Source: Shewanella dokdonensis
GTDB taxonomy: Bacteria; Pseudomonadota; Gammaproteobacteria; Enterobacterales; Shewanellaceae
DNA: 64,000 bases
Assembly: GCF_018394335.1 (NCBI RefSeq)
Contig: NZ_CP074572.1
Coordinates: 3,720,001-3,784,000, forward strand
Reading direction: 5' to 3'
Below the pieces are notes generated by a model. It saw only the letters and a program-made list of their open reading frames with translations. It searched no databases and was not told where the DNA came from. Positions 57,753 to 64,000 of this stretch are shown here, in pieces (within the stretch, counting starts at the first letter, position 1; each line of letters begins with the position of its first letter). The position numbers and the translations under genes are program-made.

Positions 57753-57899
57753 ATGCCAACCACTTCACGCTGCTGCAATTATTGTACGAGTAGCAGGAAC
57801 CCAGCGGTTGACCGGGATGTTCTCGTTATCACACAATGTACTAGCATTCATGGACCGGCAATATCAGCGACAGCCGTTGGCATCGCTACAGGAGAAACT

Positions 57900-58589
57900 A
57901 TGCCACAACTGTTGATCACCGGCGCTAATCGCGGCATTGGCTTAGCCTTAACCGAACTCTATCTGGCTTCAGGCTGGGATGTCGTTGCCTGTTGTCGCGA
58001 TCCTTCCCAGGCCGACGACTTACTCTATTTGATCAGTGATAATCCAGGATTGGAAGTTTATCAGTTAGATGTTACTGATTACGATGGCCTGGCTGACTTG
58101 GCACAGGAACTCAGCGATCGGCCCATTGATTTATTGATCAATAATGCCGGTTACTACGGCCCTAATGCGGTATTGCTGGGTGATATCCCGGTAGAGGAAT
58201 GGCGTAAGGTGCTGGAGATTAATACCATCGCCCCACTTAAAGTGACCGAGGCATTTTTACCGCAATTGCGTGCGGCCAAGGGAACTGTTGCTTGTATTAG
58301 TTCAAGTATGGGCAGTATTGAGGATAATCAGAGTGGTGGCAGTTATCTTTACCGCTCTTCTAAAGCGGCACTCAATGCGGTGACCAAGAGTCTAGCTCTG
58401 GATCTTGCCGCCGATGGGATTACCGCCGTCGTTATCCATCCTGGTTGGGTGCGCACCGACATGGGCGGACCGCATGGTTTGATTGATGCAAATGTCTCGG
58501 CTCAGGGGATTCAGTCATGTTTGGCGCAGTTGACGCCGCAAGACAGCGGTAAATTTTTTGATTATCACGGTAGACATCTCGCCTGGTAA
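57900..58589 (+). CDS. Short-chain dehydrogenase/reductase
   Basis: 229 residues from ATG 57900, preceded by CAGGAGA; a longer frame upstream (from 57753) has no SDR features. TGANRGIGLALTE (TGxxxGIG, NAD(P) binding) is at 7-13, NNAGYY at 84, the catalytic Ser in ISSSMGSIE, and YRSSK (YxxxK) at about 150. It ends in VIHPGWVRTDMGGPHG. The family oxidises or reduces alcohols/carbonyls; the substrate is unknown. It starts about 150 bp after the HExxH gene. Confidence 0.9.
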   Translation: MPQLLITGANRGIGLALTELYLASGWDVVACCRDPSQADDLLYLISDNPGLEVYQLDVTDYDGLADLAQELSDRPIDLLINNAGYYGPNAVLLGDIPVEEWRKVLEINTIAPLKVTEAFLPQLRAAKGTVACISSSMGSIEDNQSGGSYLYRSSKAALNAVTKSLALDLAADGITAVVIHPGWVRTDMGGPHGLIDANVSAQGIQSCLAQLTPQDSGKFFDYHGRHLAW

Positions 58590-59077
58590 CTTTATTGCGC
58601 GGCCTGCTGTGAACCTATTATCCAAGAAGAAAACCTGCAATGGGTATGGCATCCTCCGATGCCTTTAAGCTTACTCTCTCGTTAACCCTCGCTCGACGAT
58701 AGTGGCGCGCTGGCGAATAACATGGCAACAACAAATCCATCCTATTTTAAAGGTGTGAGCCGTTTTGCTAAGAGGAAAAAGCGGCCGCTAATCATAAGGA
58801 TATACTTAATTATCAATAAAATTAGCAGCTACCGAGCCATCGCTGGTTAAATTTGCTACAATAACCAATCTGATTTGGTCGTTGTCGAGATAATCTCCGT
58901 GCTGCGGCCACACCGTTAGAGCCTTCCCGGTTTCAATATTATGTTCCCCTGTTTTCAGGTTATGGGGTGTTGTTTGCCGTTGGTATTTGGCTCACGGATG
59001 CCAATTTGGCAAAAGTGGCAGGCCCACCAAGGACCTGAATAGATGTCAGAAAAATAGATTCGGGAGGTAAAGTAAAA
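58590..59077. other. Intergenic region after the SDR gene
   Basis: 488 bp. No protein-like frame or RNA structure was recognised. GGGAGG just before ATG 59078 (about 59062-59067) is the ribosome site of the next gene. The stretch is longer than the usual intergenic distance in this window. Confidence 0.45.
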
Positions 59078-59347
59078 ATGAGCGTTTCTGACTTTTCCCA
59101 GGAGCATCCTGCATTAATCCACACTGAACGTTGTACTGTGCTGTCACATACCCAGCGCGATGAAGGGGAATGGGTGCAACACACCTTGATGCTTAAAAAC
59201 TATGAAACCCCATTTCGTTTCCGTCGCCCCAAAAAATATCGCAGTTTGAAAGGCGCCCAAGTGACGTTGGACTATTATCCGCAAACTACATTGGTTGCCG
59301 GGTTTGAAATGGAAACCATGCGAGTTGTGCGTATTCGCCGTAGCTGA
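59078..59347 (+). CDS. Small conserved-type protein of unknown function
   Basis: 89 residues, MSVSDFSQEHPALIHTERCT and on, rich in basic residues in the middle (ETPFRFRRPKKYRSLKGAQV) and end (VVRIRRS). A clear GGGAGG ribosome site stands 10 bp upstream, so the gene is probably expressed. No signal peptide or membrane part. Family not recognised. It is convergent with dgt (9-bp gap). Confidence 0.65.
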   Translation: MSVSDFSQEHPALIHTERCTVLSHTQRDEGEWVQHTLMLKNYETPFRFRRPKKYRSLKGAQVTLDYYPQTTLVAGFEMETMRVVRIRRS

Positions 59348-59355
59348 TCCAATAC

Positions 59356-60806
59356 TTAGTCTAGCGCCATCATCAACCGATATTCATCGAGTGCGTATTC
59401 GTCCGTCATGCCGCTGATATAATCCTGTATCAGGCGGCAACGGTGGTAAAATTCCGGTAACTGCCCTGCGGCAATGGCGCGTTTATAGGTCGCCAGATGT
59501 TTGAGCGGTAGCCGCTTCAGTAATCGATATTCAATTAAATATTGCTGGCCTTTGCCTTCCAGTAGCGCCGCGAATGGCGTTTCTGGTAAACACAGTAACG
59601 GCCGATAACAATCCAGCAGCGTAGTCACAATGCGGTAGCCTCTGAGCTCCATTTGTTCTACTTCTTTATGATTGAATACCTTACGTATGGCTACCTGTTT
59701 TAAAGTTTCGGTGATCGCATGTTGGTAACCCTCATCTTCCAGTAGTGGTTGATTAAGATCGCCGCGAAAGACGGCCGCGAGGTTATCCACAAAGCGCCGT
59801 GCGGCATGATCCACCAATGGATGGATGAGTTTGACGCGCAAGAAAGTAAAAAACTGGCTCTGGGGATTAATGGCACTTTTAGCGGCGGCGACAGTGGCAT
59901 ACTGAATCGCATTTTTCATGAGCGGCAGATGCTGCTCGGGCAGTGACATTTGTTGACACTGATGTTGATACTCTGCCAGCAGTTGTCGTTGCAGTTGCTC
60001 CAGTGAGATAACATCTTTCTCCACGGCATCTTCAATATCGGCAAGGCAGTAGGAGATATCATCGGCAGCTTCCATAATGTAGCTTACTGGATGTCGGTTG
60101 CCGGGTGCCATGGCTAATGCTTGACACATATCGGCAACCACAGTGCGTTCACTGGCATAGTAGCCAACTTTTTCATCAAGTAGGATTTATCGGCTGGACG
60201 TTCGGCTTTGGGCTGGGTGCCACAGCGGGTGTACTTGAAGATCCCGGCGAGTTGACTGTAGGTCAGATTAAGTCCGAGCAAAGTATGCATCAGTCGCAGT
60301 CCTTGAGCGTTGCCTTCGAACTGACAGATATCACGGCAGAGATCTTGCTGTAATTGGAAATCGGCGGGCGCTATCTGCGAGACATGCTGATTAAACCAAT
60401 CGCTGATAGCCGCCTCACCAAAATGCCCAAATGGTGGGTTGCCCACATCGTGCATCAAACACGCCATTTCAACCAGTGTTTCTAGCGGTCTTGCCATGCC
60501 ATCAAGGCCAAAGGCGGTCAGCTCAGTTCCTTGTTGGGTTAAGCACTCAAAGATTTTCTGTACGATAAAACGCCCGGTTTGTTGTACTTCAAGGGAATGG
60601 GTTAATCGGCTGCGTACCGCCGCATTGCGCTCAAGGGGAAACACCTGCGTTTTTTGCTGTAACCGCCGGATGGCCGCGGAGTTAATAATTCGGCCACGAT
60701 CGCTTTCGTAGGCGCGTTGCAAGGTTTCTCGTTCGCCTGTGCTGTTATGCTGGCTGTTATAAGGGCGAGACAAGGTGATGCGCCGCGAAAAATCGATATC
60801 GGTCAT
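59356..60806 (-). CDS. dgt: dGTP triphosphohydrolase Dgt (frameshift in an A run)
   Basis: Starts MTDIDFSRRITLSRPYNSQH. HD-domain motifs: RSRLTHSLEVQQTGR (first His, about residue 66), CLMHDVGNPPFGHFGE (HD pair, about 115) and YIMEAADDISYCLADIEDA (the last Asp). The frame breaks at the five-A run near 60170; one A restores SYLMKKVGYYASERTVVADM and 483 residues. It hydrolyses dGTP to deoxyguanosine and triphosphate; E. coli Dgt has 505 residues. Some dNTPases of this group also act against phages, but nothing in the context here points to that. Confidence 0.9.
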
Positions 60807-60937
60807 AATAATTCCGTTTAATAGTTATCTTGCTGATCTATAGACAAAAGATAATTCACTCTTATGTGCTCAGTCTAAATCAATCTGTGGTATTGTCACA
60901 GCGGCTTATTTTTACCGCCCGTTACTGGAGTCAATAG

Positions 60938-61405
60938 ATGTCAAAAACCATTGTTACCGCCCTGATTGTGATTGGTTTAGTTATTCTTGGATTATTTGGT
61001 TGGCAGCATCAGCGGGCAAAACAACTACCGTTATCGGGGAGCTGGAGCAGCGGTTGTATTGTGGACGGCGATAAGAGCAAGGAATTCATTATGGAGTTCG
61101 GTAAAGACACTTATCGCAGTAATGCGAGCTTGTATGACAATACCCAGTGTCAGGCGCCAACCATCAGTGAATACCACGGCAGTGCTTATGCTGAAGTTGC
61201 TGATGCGCACTTGCAGACATGTGACGGCTCCGAAGCCATCATGTTTACCCTGTATTGGGATGATAAAACCCAACCTAAGCCACTGGTGATACAGCATATG
61301 GCCAATAATCAACTGTTGACGGGATTCCCTCAGCCTCAAACCGCAGATGGTAAAGGCCGAGGTTGGTGCATCGACAAGTCCACGGTTTATTCTCCGCTGA
61401 AGTGA
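60938..61405 (+). CDS. Hypothetical membrane-anchored periplasmic protein
   Basis: 155 residues. One N-terminal membrane segment (IVTALIVIGLVILGLFGW) is followed by a periplasmic domain of about 125 residues with five cysteines (SSGCIVDGD, NTQCQAP, LQTCDGS, GWCIDK). The pairing of cysteines suggests disulfide bonds outside the cytoplasm. No family recognised. ATG has GGAG upstream. Confidence 0.65.
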   Translation: MSKTIVTALIVIGLVILGLFGWQHQRAKQLPLSGSWSSGCIVDGDKSKEFIMEFGKDTYRSNASLYDNTQCQAPTISEYHGSAYAEVADAHLQTCDGSEAIMFTLYWDDKTQPKPLVIQHMANNQLLTGFPQPQTADGKGRGWCIDKSTVYSPLK

Positions 61406-61514
61406 GTCGGCGTAAAACTGTAACAAACTGTGAGATATGGCGATTTAAAGCTGCAATCAATCACGCCGCGTGGTTAACTCGGTCGCAACAAACCGCAAGG
61501 AAGGAATGATAATA

Positions 61515-63302
61515 ATGAAAAAACTGCTACTGCCGTTAACCATTGCCCTGGCGTTAGGCGGTCTGAGTGCTTGTCAGTCCACCAGCCCAGAAGCCACCGG
61601 AAATCAACTGATTGCCGCCATAAAAACTGACCAAAACCAGCAGTTCCACCGTTTTAGCCAACAGTTTATCGATGACTTTTGGCAACAGGTGCCAACGTAT
61701 GCTTTGTTCAGTGGTTATCATAAATATGATGCCGTATTGGAAGTGCCTGATGCGGCGAGTCGTACCGCTATGCTGGCGTTTATTGCCAAATACCAAGGAT
61801 TGTTAACCGCGTTTGATACCAATGCCTTAACGCCCGCCAATCTGATTGATTATCGCTTGATCGAAAACCAGCTTGCTAGCAGCAAATGGGAAATCAACGA
61901 CTTTAAGTCGTGGCAGTGGGACCCTTCGAATTACAATGTGGCGGGTGGCTTTGCTCAGATCATCAATGAGAATTATGCCCCTCAGGAGCAACGTTTACGC
62001 TCCGTACTAGCGCGCTTGCAAAATGTGCCCGCTTATTACGCAGCGGCCAAGGCCAATATTCACAATCCGACACTGGAACACACACAACTGGCAATTGTGC
62101 AAAATCAAGGGGCGTTTTCTGTACTCTCGGATGAGTTACAAAAAACAGTGGCCGCTTCGGCACTGACGGAGGCTGAAAAGCAGTTGTTTGCGCAGCGATT
62201 GAGTGCGGCTAAGGCGGCAATCAACGATTACATCAGTTTTCTGCAAACCCTCGAAGGTAAGTTGCAACAGCAGGGGGCGAGAAGCTTCCGCATTGGTGAA
62301 AAACTTTATGAGCAAAAATTTGCTTATGATATTCAGTCAGGTATGACAGCCAAAGCCTTGTACGAAAAAGCCTTGTCAGACAAGGATAAAGTGCAACATG
62401 AAATGGCCAATATCACCAACAAGTTATGGTCAAAATATTTCACAACAGCAAAACCAACAGATGAAAAACAGGCCATTCGCCAGCTCATCGACAAGTTATC
62501 TGTCAACCACGTTAAACGTGAAGATTTTGTCGAAGAAATCAGAAAGCAGTTGCCACAACTGATCAAATTTGTGAATGAGCACCACTTGGTACAACTCGAC
62601 AAAGATAAGCCTTTGGTGGTGCGTGAAACTCCCGCCTATTTTGGCGATGTAGCCGGGGCTTCTGTGAGTGCTCCTGGGCCTTATGATAAAGGCGGCAATA
62701 CCTATTACAACGTGACACCGCTGGATGGCATGTCTGACGCCGCCGCTGAGAGTTATCTGCGCGAATATAACCACTGGGTGTTGCAGATCCTCAATATTCA
62801 TGAGGCGATCCCCGGGCATTATGCGCAGTTAGTCTATGCCAATAAATCACCGAGTTTAATCAAGAGCCTGTTTGGTAACGGTGCCATGATTGAAGGCTGG
62901 GCGGTGTATGCCGAGCGGATGATGCTGGAAGAGGGCTATGGTAATTTTGAGCCTGAATTATGGTTGATGTATTACAAATGGAACCTGCGGGTTATTTGTA
63001 ACACCATCCTGGATTACAGCATTCAGGTGAAGGGCATGACCAAAGAGCAGGCGATGGCGCTGATGACACAAGAAGCATTCCAGCAACAAGCCGAGGCGGA
63101 AGGTAAATGGCGCCGGGCAACCTTAAGCCAAGTGCAATTGACCAGTTATTATGCAGGCTTCCGTGCCATTTATGATCTGCGTGACGCAATCAAGGCGAAA
63201 GAAGGGAAGCAATTTAACTTGGAACAATTTAACGAGCAGTTCCTCAGCTATGGTAGCGCGCCAGTAAAATATATCCGGCAGTTGATGCTCCAGCAAAAAT
63301 AG
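61515..63302 (+). CDS. DUF885 family lipoprotein, predicted zinc peptidase
   Basis: 595 residues from ATG 61515. The signal sequence ends in a lipobox (LALGGLSAC, Cys at about 20), so the mature protein is attached to a membrane by lipid. DUF885 motifs: HEAIPGHYAQL (HExxxxH-like zinc motif), MIEGWAVYAERMMLEEGY and YAGFRAIYDLRDAIKA. Earlier in-frame starts (61470, 61506) are possible, but GGAAGG stands best for 61515. The family is counted among metallopeptidases; the substrate is not known. A terminator follows. Confidence 0.88.
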   Translation: MKKLLLPLTIALALGGLSACQSTSPEATGNQLIAAIKTDQNQQFHRFSQQFIDDFWQQVPTYALFSGYHKYDAVLEVPDAASRTAMLAFIAKYQGLLTAFDTNALTPANLIDYRLIENQLASSKWEINDFKSWQWDPSNYNVAGGFAQIINENYAPQEQRLRSVLARLQNVPAYYAAAKANIHNPTLEHTQLAIVQNQGAFSVLSDELQKTVAASALTEAEKQLFAQRLSAAKAAINDYISFLQTLEGKLQQQGARSFRIGEKLYEQKFAYDIQSGMTAKALYEKALSDKDKVQHEMANITNKLWSKYFTTAKPTDEKQAIRQLIDKLSVNHVKREDFVEEIRKQLPQLIKFVNEHHLVQLDKDKPLVVRETPAYFGDVAGASVSAPGPYDKGGNTYYNVTPLDGMSDAAAESYLREYNHWVLQILNIHEAIPGHYAQLVYANKSPSLIKSLFGNGAMIEGWAVYAERMMLEEGYGNFEPELWLMYYKWNLRVICNTILDYSIQVKGMTKEQAMALMTQEAFQQQAEAEGKWRRATLSQVQLTSYYAGFRAIYDLRDAIKAKEGKQFNLEQFNEQFLSYGSAPVKYIRQLMLQQK

Positions 63303-63317
63303 CCTTAGCTTGCGCGG

Positions 63318-63343
63318 AAAAGGCAGCAGTGGCTGCCTTTTTT
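63318..63343 (+). terminator. Rho-independent terminator after the DUF885 gene
   Basis: AAAAGGCAGC / GCTGCCTTTT 10-bp stem with loop AGTG and a run of six T. It starts 15 bp after the stop codon. Confidence 0.92.
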
Positions 63344-63457
63344 ATGGCCTTGTCTAGGCAAGGCTACGCATTTAATCTGCCGTTAATTTGGTTTATCCTA
63401 GGGCGGTTTTGAGCTTGCCGGATTTTATCTTCTCCGGCTGACAATCAAGGAATTTTT

Positions 63458-64000
63458 ATGCGGATCAGTGCCAATTTTGATGGCGGCAATATCCAGGTAT
63501 TAAGCCTGGAAAATAAAGATGATATCCAACTGGCAATCCGTCAGGATGAAGGTGGTGAATTCTATCAGTGGTTTAACTTTCGTTTTGAAGGTGATGTGGG
63601 GAATAGCTACACCCTTAACGTGGTGAATGCTGGCAGTTCTTCTTACCCTAAGGGCTGGGAAAACTATCAAGCAGTCGCCAGTTACGATCGGCAGCATTGG
63701 TTTCGATTACCAACCCAATATCAGCACGGTACCCTAAGTATTACGGTGGAACTGGATGCCGATGCTATCCAGATCGCTTATTTTGCGCCTTACAGTTACG
63801 AACGGCATTTGGACTTGCTCAGCGCCGTGCAAGTTCATCCTAAAGTGTCGCTGGAACACTTAGGATTGACGCTAGATGGCCGTGATATGACGCTGGTAAA
63901 AATTGGCGATGACAGTAATGACAAGAAAACCATCTGGATCACTGCCCGTCAGCATCCAGGTGAAACCATGGCGGAATGGCTTGTAGAAGGGCTCTTGTAT
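63458..64000 (+). CDS. M14 family metallocarboxypeptidase (partial, runs off the window)
   Basis: Open from ATG 63458 to the last base, 181 codons, no stop. The first 120 residues are a beta-sandwich domain (FYQWFNFRFEGDVG, PYSYERHLDLL) as in cytosolic carboxypeptidases (CCP/M14D group). It is followed by TIWITARQHPGETMAEWLVE, which holds the HxxE zinc-binding motif (HPGE). The last zinc His and catalytic Glu lie beyond the window. Such enzymes release C-terminal amino acids; a bacterial substrate is not clear. SD AAGGAA is 6 bp upstream. Confidence 0.88.
   Translation, partial: MRISANFDGGNIQVLSLENKDDIQLAIRQDEGGEFYQWFNFRFEGDVGNSYTLNVVNAGSSSYPKGWENYQAVASYDRQHWFRLPTQYQHGTLSITVELDADAIQIAYFAPYSYERHLDLLSAVQVHPKVSLEHLGLTLDGRDMTLVKIGDDSNDKKTIWITARQHPGETMAEWLVEGLLY

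Noticed and set aside
59356..60806. dgt as part of an anti-phage defence system
   Set aside because: Single housekeeping-type dGTPase gene with Dgt-like length; neighbours are not defence genes.
1..64000. tRNA, rRNA, CRISPR array, prophage or integrative element
   Set aside because: No tRNA cloverleaf, rRNA segment, regular direct-repeat array, integrase or phage structural gene was recognised on either strand.

Overview
The window looks like chromosome of a facultatively anaerobic gammaproteobacterium, most probably Shewanella or a close relative. The reasons are the gene order (hydrogenase/hyp cluster; asnS, NUDIX, pabB, class I fumarase, S9 peptidase), E. coli-like housekeeping proteins (YjbQ, LasT, PssA, OpgGH, Dgt) and an Aer-type receptor. 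No rRNA, tRNA or CRISPR array was seen. The genus is inferred from remembered synteny; no search was run.

Layout. 1-5.1 kb: end of an RNA methyltransferase gene, AraC regulator with a RhtB/LysE exporter, yjbQ, a parvulin gene, a bacterial FAN1-type nuclease and a small exported protein. 5.3-21.2 kb (minus strand): a complete [NiFe] hydrogenase locus. It has two tandem copies of hyaABC (small subunit, large subunit, cytochrome b), one protease gene hyaD, a HypF-like paralog and hypFBCDEA. 21.5-24.0 kb: a two-component system and the nickel regulator nikR, which fit with the Ni enzyme. 24.2-32.2 kb: candidate small RNA, asnS, NUDIX hydrolase, pabB, fumarase and S9 peptidase. 32.9-42.9 kb: opgGH, acyl-CoA dehydrogenase, dacB with a small membrane protein, pssA and a DTW-domain gene. 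43.1-46.65 kb: an AT-rich hxsDBCA operon, a His-Xaa-Ser peptide-modification system with two radical SAM enzymes, bordered by an IS110-family remnant. 47.2-64 kb: lasT, dmeF-marR, eptA with a PmrA-type box, a Pat-like acyl-CoA synthetase/acetyltransferase, aer-like receptor, an HExxH protein, an SDR, dgt, a DUF885 lipoprotein and the start of an M14 carboxypeptidase.

How genes work together. HypA-F build and insert the NiFe(CN)2CO site into HyaB, HyaD trims the HyaB C-terminus, and HyaA/HyaC connect hydrogen oxidation to the quinone pool. FNR-type boxes lie upstream of both hyaA genes. NikR and the DmeF exporter would keep nickel/cobalt in balance. In the Hxs operon, HxsB and HxsC (radical SAM) with HxsD are expected to modify the His-Xaa-Ser repeat of the exported HxsA, whose C-terminus is a peptidoglycan-binding domain.

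Sequence quality. At least 17 genes carry one or two frameshifts, 22 in all. Every one is explained by one base missing from a homopolymer of about four to six, and restoring it always gives a normal full-length family member. I treat these as base-calling errors and annotate the genes as whole CDS with the shift noted, not as pseudogenes.
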